From Deltaproteobacteria bacterium (lineage in GTDB: Bacteria; Lernaellota; Lernaellaia; JACKCT01), in assembly GCA_027493875.1 (NCBI GenBank), contig JAOSJX010000023.1, forward strand, positions 496,001 to 560,000: 64,000 bases of DNA, in the 5' to 3' direction. The position numbers and the translations under genes are program-made. Of the stretch, positions 1 to 9,974 are shown piece by piece. How positions within the stretch are numbered: the first letter of the stretch is position 1; the number at the start of each line of letters is the position of its first letter. The notes below the pieces were generated by a model, which had not been told where the DNA came from, searched no databases, and was given only the letters and a program-made list of their open reading frames with translations.

Positions 1-68
1 ATGAGATCCAGATCCGCGCCCGGATCGTGTTTTTTCACCTCGTCGAGGATGTCGCCGAGTCGGATCAT
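1..68 (-). CDS. RelA/SpoT (p)ppGpp synthetase/hydrolase, N-terminal fragment
   Basis: Only the first 22 codons are inside the window; the gene continues past the left edge. The start reads MIRLGDILDEVKKHDPGAD, which matches the usual beginning of long RelA/SpoT proteins of delta-type bacteria (MIR-ND-ILD-V at the entrance of the HD hydrolase domain). Its ATG shares an ATGA with the gmk stop, so it is translated directly after gmk. In many proteobacteria rpoZ lies between gmk and spoT; here there is no room for it. The assignment rests on a short segment plus gene order. Confidence 0.7.
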   Translation of the reverse strand, partial: MIRLGDILDEVKKHDPGADLDL

Positions 69-681
69 TCGGGCCGGAAATCCTCCGGAAGGCGGTCGGC
101 CGTGAGGGCTCGTCGGCTGCGTTCCGCGTAAATAATCGACATGAGATTCAGCAACGCTTCGTCAAAATCCTGATTGATCACCACATAGTCGTACGTCGGC
201 AGATACGAGACCTCGTTCCGCACATGTTGGATACGCCGTTCGATTTCCTCGGCCGTATCCTCCGCCCGTCCGTAGAGCCGGGCGCGAAGGTCCTCAACGC
301 TCGGCGCGATGATGAAAATAAGCACCGCGTCCGGATTTTTTCTCGCGGATTTGCGTCGCACCCTTTCCCTCGATATCGAGAAGAAGATCAGTCTTTTTCC
401 CACCGCGCGCGGTCGATTTCATTCAACGACGTTCCGTAAAAGTGCCCGTGCACCTCCGCCCATTCCGCGAATTCCCCTTGATCGATCATCCTCTGAAAGG
501 TCACGCGGTCGACAAAATGATAATCGCCGTTCGTGTGCTCCTCGCCGCGCGGCGCCCGCGTCGTGTGGCTGATCGAATAGCGCAGAGCCGGCACCTGGCC
601 GACCAGTTCCCGGCTCAGACTTGTCTTGCCGGCCCCCGACGGAGCCGTCACGACAAAAAGGCGCCCGGTCCCCTCTTTCAT
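65..681 (-). CDS. gmk: Guanylate kinase
   Basis: Converts GMP to GDP with ATP. The N-terminus has the P-loop VTAPSGAGKTSLSREL, followed by the GMP-binding stretch (YSISHTTRAPR, then HFYGTS) and the late segment ERRIQHVRNEV. Reconstructed length is about 204 residues, normal for the family. Two single-base breaks lie in the middle, at the T run 394-398 and the T run 336-341. Correcting both restores DLLLDIEGKGATQIREKNPDAV, the part normally present. The start is the ATG at 681, three bases after the yicC stop. It sits between yicC and spoT as in many Gram-negative genomes. Confidence 0.9.
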
Positions 682-683
682 CG

Positions 684-1564
684 TCACTCCACGTTTTGAA
701 CTTGTTCGCGTATTTTCTCCACGCACGCCTTGGCCTCGACCACCAAGCGGGAAATATCGCCGCTCTGAACTTTATTTCCGAGCGTCGTGATTTCCCGGTT
801 CATCTCCTGGCAAATAAAATCCAATCTTTTCCCGACGGGCGATCCGTCGGCGACGGCGGCCTCGAATTCCCGGATATGGCCAGCGAGGCGGACAACCTCC
901 TCGCGCACGTCGGCCCGCGACGCCAGGATCGCGATTTCCTGGGCCAACCGATCCGGCTCGATCCCAGGCGTCGCGGCGACCGCCTCAATGCGGGTACGCG
1001 CGCGCTGCTCGATGTCCGTCATGGCCAGGGGATCGCCGACTCGAACTTTTTCACGGCGGCCTGCAACCCGCCGATTTGCGTTTTCAACTCACGCGCCAAC
1101 GCCGCCCCTTCCTTCTTTCTCATCCGAATCAGCGCCGTCAGCGCCTTGTCGGCCGCTTTTTCAATCAAGGGCCAAGAGCGGTCAATGTCTCGGCCGACCT
1201 CTTCCGCCACGAGCACGCCGGGCTGGGAGAGAACAAAAGCCGTATCAATCTCGTCCGAGAGGCCCAGCTCCTTCTGCAGCGACTTTACCTGCCGGAGAAG
1301 ACGGGCCGCGAGCTTGGCATCGATTTTCGGGGCGTGCGTTTCCGAGGCCGGCTCCCGGACCGAAAGAAAAAGGTCGACGCGGCCCCTCGCGAGGCGCGCC
1401 GCCACCATCTCGCGGATGCGGTTCTCAAGCGGCATGAACACCGCGGGAACGCGCGGATTGAGGTCGAAAAACCGGTTATTGACCGTCCGGATATCGCACG
1501 TAACGGAAACGGCGCCTTCCGCCGCCCGCCCGCGTCCGAATCCCGTCATACTTAAAATAGGCAC
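684..1564 (-). CDS. yicC: YicC family endoribonuclease
   Basis: YicC proteins (DUF1732) act in RNA turnover as endoribonucleases and are commonly linked to gmk. The N-terminus SMTGFGRG and the internal DIRTVNNRFFD match the family, and the C-terminal domain carries the characteristic VGKRLDFICQEMNREITTLGNK. The likely start is GTG at 1564 (VPILSMTGFG), because a GGAGG lies 6 bases upstream; the ATG at 1549 has no such site. A one-base break in the T run 1047-1051 separates the two domains; fixing it gives about 293 residues, the normal size. Confidence 0.88.
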
Positions 1565-1613
1565 ACCGAACCTCCGTTCATCGAACGAAATTTCACTTAT
1601 CGGATAAGGGTGG

Positions 1614-2618
1614 TCAAGGGGCCGCGGGTTCGTGAGCGTGCCGGATCGCGTCGCGCAATTCCTCGACCGACGCCGCCGCCGTCCCGACCTTCCCGACGAC
1701 GATCCCCGCGGCATGATTGGCCAGCATGGCCGCGGCTTCCCAAGACGCGCCCGAAACCCGCGCCAGGCACGTCGCGGCGATGACGGCGTCCCCGGCGCCG
1801 GTCACGTCATACACCTGCCGGGCGACCGTGGGGATATGCGTCGGCCGCCGTCCCGGACGAAACAGCGACATGCCCAGTTGCGCGCGCGTAATGATCAGCG
1901 AACCCAATTCGAGCTTTTTTAGAATCCTTTTCCCGGCCGACTCGACCGACCGATCGTCCAATCCAAGCTTCACGCCGAGTATCTCCGCGGCCTCATGGTG
2001 ATTCGGCGTAAGCAAATCGACGCGGTGAAAATGCGTCAGATTGCGGATCTTGGGGTCGACGGCGATCAATATCCGACGCTTCTTGGCGATATCGCGCAGC
2101 CGGTCCATGATCGTCCGGCTCAACAACCCTTTGCCGTAATCGGAAATGATGATGCCATCGAATTGCGCGATTTCACGTTCGATGGTCTGCATAAGGCGCC
2201 GCCGGGCGTTCGCCCCAAGGGTGTGCGTCGCTTCACGGTCGAACCGAACGACTTGCTGGCTATGGGCGATCACCCGTGTTTTGATCGTCGTGGGGCGGCT
2301 TCGTTCGCTCACCACGCACTTCTCGTCGATGCCCGCTTCCCGAAGGCGTTCATAAATCGTCTCCGCCTCGCGATCGTCTCCGACCGCCCCGGCCAGATGC
2401 ACTTTGGCGCCGAGGCCGAGAAGGTTGAAAGCGACGTTCGCCGCCCCGCCGGCGCGGACTTCCTCCCGCTCGACGCGCACCACCGGAACGGGAGCCTCCG
2501 GGCTGATCCGTTCGACCGTGCCCCAGATGAACCGGTCGATCATAATGTCGCCGATCACCAATAATCGCCGCCGCGGAAATTCGCGAATGATCGCCGACAG
2601 GTTTTCTTTCGCACTCAT
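1614..2618 (-). CDS. hldA: D-glycero-beta-D-manno-heptose-7-phosphate kinase (RfaE domain I)
   Basis: A PfkB-family sugar kinase of 334 residues, unbroken. It begins with VIGDIMIDRFIWG and RISPEAPVPVV, typical of the heptose-kinase half of HldE, and has the PfkB signature DVTGAGDAV at 271-279 with the catalytic Asp at 277. It phosphorylates heptose-7-phosphate at C1 for ADP-heptose synthesis. The adenylyltransferase half is a separate gene at 53263-53758, so HldE is split here. The ATG shares an ATGA with the end of the ligase gene upstream. Neighbouring heptosyltransferases support the role. Confidence 0.92.
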   Translation of the reverse strand: MSAKENLSAIIREFPRRRLLVIGDIMIDRFIWGTVERISPEAPVPVVRVEREEVRAGGAANVAFNLLGLGAKVHLAGAVGDDREAETIYERLREAGIDEKCVVSERSRPTTIKTRVIAHSQQVVRFDREATHTLGANARRRLMQTIEREIAQFDGIIISDYGKGLLSRTIMDRLRDIAKKRRILIAVDPKIRNLTHFHRVDLLTPNHHEAAEILGVKLGLDDRSVESAGKRILKKLELGSLIITRAQLGMSLFRPGRRPTHIPTVARQVYDVTGAGDAVIAATCLARVSGASWEAAAMLANHAAGIVVGKVGTAAASVEELRDAIRHAHEPAAP

Positions 2619-3834
2619 TCCGCGTCCGCCTCCCGTTCGGATAAACGCGTCGCCGAAGCGGCCGCCGCGTACCAGAACGTCATGGCGACCTCCGCGTCGC
2701 CGAAATTATGTTGAAAAAAGCTGCCAGCGCAAAACCCGCGACCCCCGCACTCCACGCCGCCGCCCACCACCGAGCTTTCCCTCCGGGTGGCGGGCGCTCA
2801 AAGAGTCGGCCGCTTCCCCGGAACGCGGCCACCAGAATGGCGACGAAAAACATCATCGCCGGAAAACCGCTTTCCGCCGCCGCCATAATGTAAGAATTGT
2901 GAGCGTGACTGGCGGTTGTCCAATGGATGTCGATGCCTTCACGGTACTTCGGCGCAAGGCTCCGGTAAACACCCGGCCCGATCCCGGTGATCGGATGGTC
3001 GAGGGCCATGTTCCACGACGTCGTCCAAAGATAAACGCGTTCGGTATTCGAGCCGGGACGAAACGACGAAAAAAATCGATCGCGAATCGTCGGCGACGCG
3101 GCCAGCGCGGCGCTCAACACGATCGCCCCGGCGACGGCGGCCAAAATAGATGCGCGCCGGCCGATAAACAGCGCAAAGACAGCCACCATCAAGGCGGTCC
3201 CTAGCCATGCGCTACGGGCGTAGCTGACGAAAAGGCCGCCGACGATGGCGGCGCCGCAAGTGGCGACGAACCAGCGCGCGCGTCCGGTGACCGTTCCACC
3301 CAGCGCGAGAGCGCCGGCGAGGCACAGCATCAGTGTGTTGCCGTACGTCAAATGGTGGTCGAAGAGCCCCACGGCGTGATAGTAGCCGCCACTCGGTTGC
3401 CATAATCTGACGTCCGGCACGAGAAAACGCGGCACCGCGGGGCCGAATCGCGCCTGAGCAAGCCCATAGAGGCCGATCAGCGCCGCCGAGACCGCAAGCG
3501 CCCAAAGTGACCGGCGAAGGGCCCGCCGGTTCTCCATCGCGACGATCAACGGGAACCAGGCGAGATGAATCCAAAAATTCGGGAGACGGGAAAACGCCAT
3601 CGGCCGGTCGACGGCGAAAATTGCGGCAAGGAACGTCCAAGCGAGAAACGCCGAAAGAACGATACTCATCAATCCGCCGAGATGAGCACGTTTGGTGGCG
3701 AGGTCGCGGGCCCAAAACACCAGTAAAAGCGCCAGCGCGGTCTGCGCGCCGGTGATCGAAAACGGGAGGAACGCCGCATAAGCGATCAGCGCGTAGCCGC
3801 GCGCGCGTTCCGCGTAGGCGTTTGCGTCGATCAT
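2615..3834 (-). CDS. O-antigen ligase / polymerase family (WaaL-like) membrane protein
   Basis: About 400 residues with roughly ten hydrophobic segments and a long outer loop. The loop carries RVYLWTTSWNMALDHPITGIGPG and then HAHNSYIMAAAESG, the pattern of the Wzy/WaaL family, which joins O-antigen to lipid A-core or polymerises it at the outer face of the inner membrane. A break in the A run 2714-2719 splits off the C-terminus; in the corrected frame it reads HNFGDAEVAMTFWYAAAA, a family hallmark. The corrected stop makes an ATGA overlap with hldA, which confirms the reconstruction. Ligase rather than polymerase is inferred from the core genes around it. Confidence 0.82.
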
Positions 3835-4961
3835 CGCGGCGGCATCTCCACGATTTTTTTAAAAACGATTCGGCCACGTCCGCCGTCGCGCCCGGCGTGA
3901 AATACCTTTCGGCCCGTTCGCGCGCACCCGCGCCGTCGGACGCCGCCGCCGCGGGGTCTTCGATGTAGGTTTCGATCGCGCTCGCGAGATCGTAGACGCC
4001 GCCGCCGACCAGCAACCCCGTCTTTCCATGAACGACCGTCTCCTGCAGCGCGCCGACGCGCGCGGCGATCACGGGGACGCCACACGCCATCGCCTCCAAG
4101 GCCGCCCGGCAGGTTCCGTCGGAACCTTCGGCCAGAATGATCTTGGCGCGCAGCGCGTTGTACGCCGCCGGAAGGTCGTCGGAGCGGTAACCGAGAAAAT
4201 GAACCCGTTCGGAAAGACCGGCGTCCGCGACGAGGCGTTCAAGCGCTTCCTTCCCCTCGCCGCGGCCGATCAGCGCCAGACGCGCCCGCGGAAAACGCGA
4301 CGCAATATTCTCGAACGCCCGCACCAACGTTTCGTGCCCGCGGCCGGGCTTGATTCGGCTCACCATCCCGAAAACGGTTTCTCCGTCCGCCGCGCCGATC
4401 TCGCGCAAAATCGCCGACCCATCAATGCCCGGGCGAAAACGCTCCGTATCCACAGCTCCGCGAATCACCGCGAGGCGCTCGTCCGGCAACGAGTAGGACT
4501 GCATCAACGTTTTTTTCATCTCTTCGCTCACCGCGACGCACCCGTCACACGCACCGAAGAGCCATCGGTCGCCGAGCCGGTACGCCGCGTGCCGTGATTC
4601 GTGAACGGATCGAATCAGTCGAACGCGTTTTCCCAGGCGCCGCTTGAGAAGAAAGCCGAGCCAATGGTCGTGACTCGTATGCGCATGAACCACAACCGTT
4701 TCCGACGGCGGCAACCGTTTGCCAAGAGCGCCGGCGTCGCGAAGCAATCCGGGAAGCGCAATCCCCTTACGCGCCAGACGCACGTCGTCCCATACGTTCA
4801 AACCGGCCTCATGGAGACGGTCGGCCAACGTCCCCGGCGGCGATTGCGTATGCGCGAAACGCACCTCGTGGCCCCCTCGCCGACATTTCACGCGCGAGAT
4901 GAATGAGGGGTTCGGCCGGCCCGGTGAAATGCCGCATGGCAAGCAGTTCCCAAATCGTCAT
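3831..4961 (-). CDS. GT4-type glycosyltransferase, LPS core assembly
   Basis: A GT-B glycosyltransferase of about 376 residues. It shows the GT4 C-terminal signature: FGMVSRIKPGRGHETLVRAF, then HFLGYRSDDLPAAYNA, then AEGSDGTCRAALEAMACG with VPVIA (the E-x7-E type motif). It starts at 4961 (MTIWELLAMRHFTGPAEP), sharing ATGA with the stop of the preceding heptosyltransferase, and ends at 3831 sharing ATGA with the ligase start. Two one-base breaks occur, at the C run 4872-4876 and the T run 3854-3860. Donor and acceptor cannot be told from the sequence. Confidence 0.85.
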
Positions 4962-5998
4962 GCGATCCCCAAAACCCGACGGCACGCGGCGGCCAGGTCC
5001 GCCGCTTTCACGTCCAACATACAATGCAGACGCGGCAGCGGACACGTTCGTTTCCAACACGGACTGCACGGCGCCCCGGCGGTAACGATGGACTTTCGGC
5101 CGCTCCACGGCCCGACGCGGCCCGGGTCCGAAGGACCGAAAACACCCACCACGGCGATACCGGCCGCCGCGGCGATATGCATCGGCCCCGAATCATTGCC
5201 GACATACGCATCACTCCGCGTAAGCAAATAGTAGAGCTCTTTGATATCGGTGGGCGGTGCGACGACCGGTTTCGAGCCGGCCAGAAACCGAATTTCGTTG
5301 ACCAACGGCTCCTCGCCCGGCCCCCAGATAAGAATCGAGCGGATACCCACCCGCGCGAGGTCGTCGATCGCCGCCGCGAACGTCGCCACCGGCAACCGCT
5401 TGTTCGGCCAGCTCGCGCCTGGATTGACGGCGACGACTTTCGCGCCGTTTAATCCTTCCGAATTGAAAAACTCGTCGATCGGCCGCTTCCTTACGTCCGG
5501 CACCGCAATCTCGACGGCCTCGGGAATCGATTCGATGCCGAGCGGCCGAAGAAGTGAGAAATATTTTTCAATGGCGTGCGTTCCTTTCGACGAGTGCCGG
5601 CGGTTCATAAACAGGAAATTGCCTTCCCGCCACTTTCGAAATCCGATCCGCGTGCTTGCCCCGGAAGCCCAAGCGACAAAGCCGCTCTTCGCCAGATTTT
5701 GAAAGTCGATCGCCACCTCGTATTGTTGCTCCCGCAGCGTCTTTCGAAACGCCCGCAACTCGCGCCACGCCTCCGCGCGACGGCCTTCGCTCCACAATGT
5801 TTGCATCCGCCGACGTGGAAAAACAAATATGTCCGTCAGATCAGGGTGACCTTCGACAACACCAAGCGACTTCTCCTCGACCACCCAGCCGATCCGCGCT
5901 TCCGGATAGCGGAGGCGCAACGCCCGCAACGCGTAAAGTGTATGCACGCAATCGCCGACCGCGCCCATTTTAACGATGAGAAGCGACGGCGCCTTCAT
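4958..5998 (-). CDS. Glycosyltransferase family 9, heptosyltransferase
   Basis: 346 residues, intact. GT9 heptosyltransferases move heptose from ADP-heptose to the LPS inner core. The start LIVKMGAVGDCVHTLYAL is the family N-terminus, and YVGNDSGPMHIAAAAG is the donor-binding motif of the C-terminal domain. A Cys cluster near the end (APCSPCWKRTCP) is typical of the WaaC/WaaF group. Compared with its neighbour at 6002-7030 it looks more WaaC-like, but the step is not certain. It stops three bases after that gene's downstream partner begins the core block, all in one transcript. Confidence 0.88.
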   Translation of the reverse strand: MKAPSLLIVKMGAVGDCVHTLYALRALRLRYPEARIGWVVEEKSLGVVEGHPDLTDIFVFPRRRMQTLWSEGRRAEAWRELRAFRKTLREQQYEVAIDFQNLAKSGFVAWASGASTRIGFRKWREGNFLFMNRRHSSKGTHAIEKYFSLLRPLGIESIPEAVEIAVPDVRKRPIDEFFNSEGLNGAKVVAVNPGASWPNKRLPVATFAAAIDDLARVGIRSILIWGPGEEPLVNEIRFLAGSKPVVAPPTDIKELYYLLTRSDAYVGNDSGPMHIAAAAGIAVVGVFGPSDPGRVGPWSGRKSIVTAGAPCSPCWKRTCPLPRLHCMLDVKAADLAAACRRVLGIA

Positions 5999-6001
5999 CC
6001 G

Positions 6002-7030
6002 CTAGTGACCCGCCAGAAGTGCGTCGAGCGCCGCCGACACCGCCGCCACGTCCGTGTCCAGCATGCATCGGAAATGTTTCTCCGGACACGCCGTTCGGCC
6101 ATGCGGACCGCAGGGCCGGCAATACAACCCCTGCTCCACCACGCGGTGGCGTGTACCGAAGGGACCGTATCCGAACGCGGGCACCGTCGATCCGAAGATG
6201 GCCACCACCGGCACCCCGAACGACGCCGCGACGTGCATCGGCCCCGAGTCGTTTGTGACGAACGCGGAGAGTTGCGAAATGATGGCGGCGAATTCGGAAA
6301 GACTGAGCGCTCCCGCGAGACCGACGGTTCTTTCGTCTGCGTAACGCAGGACCTCGTCGACGATCGGTCCTTCCGACGCCGTACCGAAAACCAGAACCCT
6401 GTCGAACTCTGAGCGCAATGCGCGCGCCAATTCACCAAAGCGTTGCGCGGGCCAACGCTTCGTCGCCCACGCGGAGCCGGGATGAAGTCCCACAAGCTTT
6501 TCGCTTGCACCGATCGATATACGTTTCTTCAGCGAAGCGATATCGAGCTTCGGATCGAGCGCGACGCGCGGCGCCGCCGGTGCGCCTTCTCCTCCGCCGA
6601 AAGGTTCGAGAAGGGAAAGCACGCGAACCACCTCATGCGCGGCGTGATCGCGCCGGACCTTCCTCGTCCAAAGAAACGCGCCAGCCGAATCGTGAAACCC
6701 AACCCGCTCCGGGATGCCCGCGATCCTTAACGCCAGGGCGCTTCGAAAACTCGGATGCGGGCAAAGCGCCAGATCGTATTGCTCGCCGCGCAAGCGGCGC
6801 GCCAGACGCCTCGTCCCGCCGAGGCCGCGATCGGCGCCTCGCTTGTCGAATGTTATGACCTGGCGAAGCGTCGGATGATGCTCAACCAACGGAGCCCACG
6901 CCGGGAGCGTCACGAGATCGATCGCCGCTCCGGGAAAAAGCGCTTGGGATGCGTCGATGAGCGGCGTCGCAAGCACAAGGTCCCCCAAGTACGCCGTCTG
7001 AAAAATCAGAATACGGCGCGGATCAGCCAT
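6002..7030 (-). CDS. waaF: Lipopolysaccharide heptosyltransferase II type (GT9)
   Basis: 342 residues, intact. It starts ILIFQTAYLGDLVLATPLI, which fits the WaaF branch of GT9. It contains LHPGSAWATKRWP, a WaaF-type stretch, and AFVTNDSGPMHVAASFG in the ADP-heptose domain, plus a late Cys cluster (YCRPCGPHGRTACPEKHFRCM). It would add the second heptose to the inner core. The start overlaps the end of the upstream GT2 by 8 bases. The symbol is given on motif similarity and context with hldA and the second GT9 gene. Confidence 0.85.
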   Translation of the reverse strand: MADPRRILIFQTAYLGDLVLATPLIDASQALFPGAAIDLVTLPAWAPLVEHHPTLRQVITFDKRGADRGLGGTRRLARRLRGEQYDLALCPHPSFRSALALRIAGIPERVGFHDSAGAFLWTRKVRRDHAAHEVVRVLSLLEPFGGGEGAPAAPRVALDPKLDIASLKKRISIGASEKLVGLHPGSAWATKRWPAQRFGELARALRSEFDRVLVFGTASEGPIVDEVLRYADERTVGLAGALSLSEFAAIISQLSAFVTNDSGPMHVAASFGVPVVAIFGSTVPAFGYGPFGTRHRVVEQGLYCRPCGPHGRTACPEKHFRCMLDTDVAAVSAALDALLAGH

Positions 7031-7771
7031 CGGCCCGCCCGAACTCCCGAAGCTTCGCGTATTTCAAAAAGACGTAATACGACGCGAGAACGCAAATCAC
7101 GAAACCGGCCGACCCGTCGAGAATCCCGCGTTGCAGCAGATACTTTTTGAAAAACGTCCACGGCGGCCGGAAAATCAGATCGGCGAGGCCCGATCGGCGT
7201 CCCTTGGCCTTGTATTCACGCGCCATGATCGTCGTGTATTCATTGATGCGCGCTAGATGGTGCGACAAATCGCGATACGAATAGTGTTCCAGATCTCCGG
7301 ACAAACGGCCGACCCGTCCGGCGCATTCCACACGGTCGTGCGGATCGTAGCCGCCCCACTTGGCTTTGCGCCGGTCGAAAAGGCGTATTCGCCATTCCGG
7401 ATACCAACCGCAATGGTCGATCCATTGCCCGAGGTAAAAACTTTCCGCGTGAGTTCATACGCAACCGCGTCGCCGGACGCCAGCGCGTTCTTGATCGACG
7501 CCGCGAGCGGCGGTGAAACGACTTCGTCCGCGTCGACGGCGAGAATCCAATCGTTCGACGCGGCGTCCACCGCGCGCTGCTTTTGCTTGACGTGGCCGGG
7601 CCAGTCCGTGGACTCCACGCGCGGCGTATAATGTTTGGCGATCTCCACCGTGCGGTCCGTACTTCCCGAATCGAACACGACAATTTCGTCCGCAAACGCC
7701 ACACTTTCGAGGCAGCGGGCGATATTGTCCTCCTCGTTCTTCGTGATCACGGTGACCGATAACTTCTTCAT
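7023..7771 (-). CDS. GT2 glycosyltransferase, WaaE/KdtX-like LPS core enzyme
   Basis: About 249 residues. The GT-A nucleotide-binding N-terminus reads SVTVITKNEEDNIARCLESV and EIVVFDSGSTDRTVEIA, with the metal-binding LAVDADE. After a break in the A run 7436-7440 the corrected frame continues WIDHCGWYPEWRIRLFDRRK, then SYRDLSHHLARINEYTTIMA and VLASYYVFLKYAKL. This succession is characteristic of WaaE-like transferases that add a hexose to the inner core. It overlaps waaF by 8 bases. Sugar specificity is inferred from the family only. Confidence 0.85.
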
Positions 7772-7780
7772 GCCGTTGTC

Positions 7781-9789
7781 CTAGAGGTTCGGATTGTCGA
7801 TCGGCATGCAGTTTTCGTCCAGAGCCACGCCCGCATCCGGCTCACCCGATGAGCTGATATAGCCGAGGCTTTTGAGTTTCGCTTTGGTCTCCTCGTCCAA
7901 CGCGATCCGCTCTCCCGGCCTGGTCGCCGCGTAATTCAGCCGCGTTCGGCAACTCGCCTGATGCAACGCGCCCGCCTTGGCGGCGATGCGCTCGGCCATC
8001 GATCCCTCTCCCGTCGTCAGCAGATTGTCGCGCTCTTTCGGATCGTTCTCAAAATTGTAGAGCTCATATCCGCTCTCGAATTCAAGAACGCCCGCGGCGC
8101 TGACGTTGATCGGCTCGATCAGCTTACGCCCTTGCTCCATCGCGGCGTATCGGCGCGGCCCCACAAGGTCGGATTCCGCGATGATCGGGCCGGCATCGGC
8201 GAGATCCGCGACGATCCTCGGAACGCCCTCGTCCGTACAGGTCATGGCCGCCGCGTTCTGCGCGGGCGGAAGCGCCGCGCCCGTAATGAGCTTAAAGAGG
8301 GCCTTTTGCGGAATCGGCGCCGACGCGAAGCGGGAGCCGCCGCAGACGCCATGCGGCGTTTTGATGATCAGCGGAACGCGCAGCATTTCGTCGTACAGCG
8401 TAATCCCGTGACCCCAAAGGCCACGCTCGCCGAACTCCTCCCCGTGATCCGACGTGACGATGATCCAGGAATTCTCGTAGCGCCCCGCGGCGCGCAGCCG
8501 CTCGAAAACCCGGCCCAGCACGGCGTCCGTCGAGGCGATTTCCTCGTCGTAGAGATCGACGGCCGCGCGGCGCTCCGGCGCGCCGTGCTTATTCATCCAC
8601 TCGAAATAATCGTAAAAACCCTCTTTTTGGATTTTATCCACGCCGGGATGGCCGGGACCGAACCGTCCGCGAAACGCCTTGGGCGGATCGTACGGATAGT
8701 GAGGGTCGAAAATATGCAGAAAGAGAAACGTGGGTCTTTTGTCGCCGAGATACCAGCGAAGGGCGTTGTCCGAAACGGTCTTGGCGTTCCACTCCGCTTT
8801 GACGACGAAGATGTCAAAACCCGCCGAGAAGCCGTAGCTCGCGCCGATGAGGATGTTCGTCGTAAACGCGATATTGCGATAACCGCGGTCCTTCAGAATT
8901 TCGGGAAACAAAGTCCGGGCGGGCGAAACGGCCGAAACGGGCTCCGTGGCGCCGTGTTCGCTGGGGATGACGCCGGAAAACATGCTCATATGCGACGGCA
9001 ACGTCCACGGCGAATGCGCGACGTGCCGCTCGACCACCACGCCGTCACGCGCCAGGCGGTCGAGATGGGGCGACGTATCGCGCCCATAACCGTATAACCC
9101 TAGATGGTCGGCACGCAGCGTGTCGATACTGATCAAAAATAATATCCGGCGAGCAGGGCGCCGCGGGGACCGGCCGGTGCGCGGCGGCGTATACGCTCAT
9201 TAGAATGTTCACGATCAAGGCGGCGGGCCAAATCCACTTCCTCGGGGCCTTGAACGCCCGGCCGGCCGGCCTTCCGCGAAAAAAACGAAGCGCTCGAGGA
9301 GCGCCGACACGGCCACGCCCGCCCCGATCAAACCGCACATGAAAAACGCCAATCCGGCGCGCGTATAGCGCGGCAGATTTTTGACCGCCGACAACGTGGC
9401 CCGGTAGACGAAGGTCTGCATATTCACGTATTGGCCGTAGACCTTGTTCATGCCCGATTCGAGGCGCCAATTCATGATGACCAGCGATACCGCGACCGCG
9501 ACCACCGCCAGCATCAGAAAAATAAACCCAATGCGCCGTCCACGGCCGCGATCGCCTGAAAGCCGTAGGAAAAGTACGGCAATCAGGCCCAATCCGAGCG
9601 CGGTAACACCCCGACCATCTGCGCTTCCGAGAACGCCTGGTTGATGACGAACGCCTGCGTTCCCGACAGCGCCTTCGCGGCGTATTCGTGCGTTTGCACG
9701 TAACGCGCCGCGTAAAGAAGCGAGCCGGCGGAAAGGACCGTCGCCGTCGCGAACCAGACATTCAGAAATCTGTAAATGGTCGTTTTCAC
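7781..9789 (-). CDS. Membrane-anchored sulfatase-fold hydrolase/transferase
   Basis: About 668 residues after correction of three one-base breaks (A run 9135-9139, A run 9279-9285, C run 9609-9612). The N-terminal third has about five membrane segments (for example FIFLMLAVVAVAVSLVI and WPAALIVNILMSVYAA). The rest is a sulfatase-fold (PF00884) domain starting SPDII-LISIDTLRADHLGLYGY, with HGEEF and the metal-site SDHGEEFGERGLWGHG. At the usual formylglycine site (C/S-x-P-x-R) it has TLPSHMSMFSG, so Thr is the likely nucleophile as in LtaS and EptA. The five-TM topology also fits those transferases. Start is GTG 9789 with AGGAAG upstream. It is the first gene of the LPS transcript. Confidence 0.75.
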
Positions 9790-9824
9790 GGGACTTCCTA
9801 AGCATTTACCGAGATCGGCGCGCG

Positions 9825-9853
9825 ATCTTAACAGCCGGGTTTGCGGAATGCAA
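9825..9853 (-). promoter_or_regulatory. Candidate sigma70-type promoter of the LPS block
   Basis: Reading on the minus strand, TTGCAT (9853-9848), a 17-base spacer and TAAGAT (9830-9825) lie just upstream of the GTG at 9789. The position suits the first gene of the minus-strand LPS block. Sequence match only. Confidence 0.45.
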
Positions 9854-9880
9854 TTTGGCCTCGTGCGCCGCGTGACGATC

Positions 9881-9909
9881 TTTACAGCGTGACGGCCCCT
9901 TTGTTATGG
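9881..9909 (+). promoter_or_regulatory. Weak candidate promoter upstream of TPR gene
   Basis: TTTACA (9881-9886), 17 bases, TTATGG (9904-9909), about 65 bases upstream of the ATG at 9975. The -10 match is poor. It lies in the 185-base divergent gap shared with the LPS promoter. Confidence 0.3.
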
Positions 9910-9974
9910 TCCGAGCGGCCGTTTTGAACCGGCGAAGCTGCGGCGGTGTCATACACGCGAAAACGAATGGGCAA

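Noticed and set aside
3212..4942. One 576-residue protein joining the GT4 and the ligase region
   Set aside because: After about residue 355 it runs in the wrong frame through the ligase gene. The true GT4 ends at 3831 once the T run 3854-3860 is corrected.
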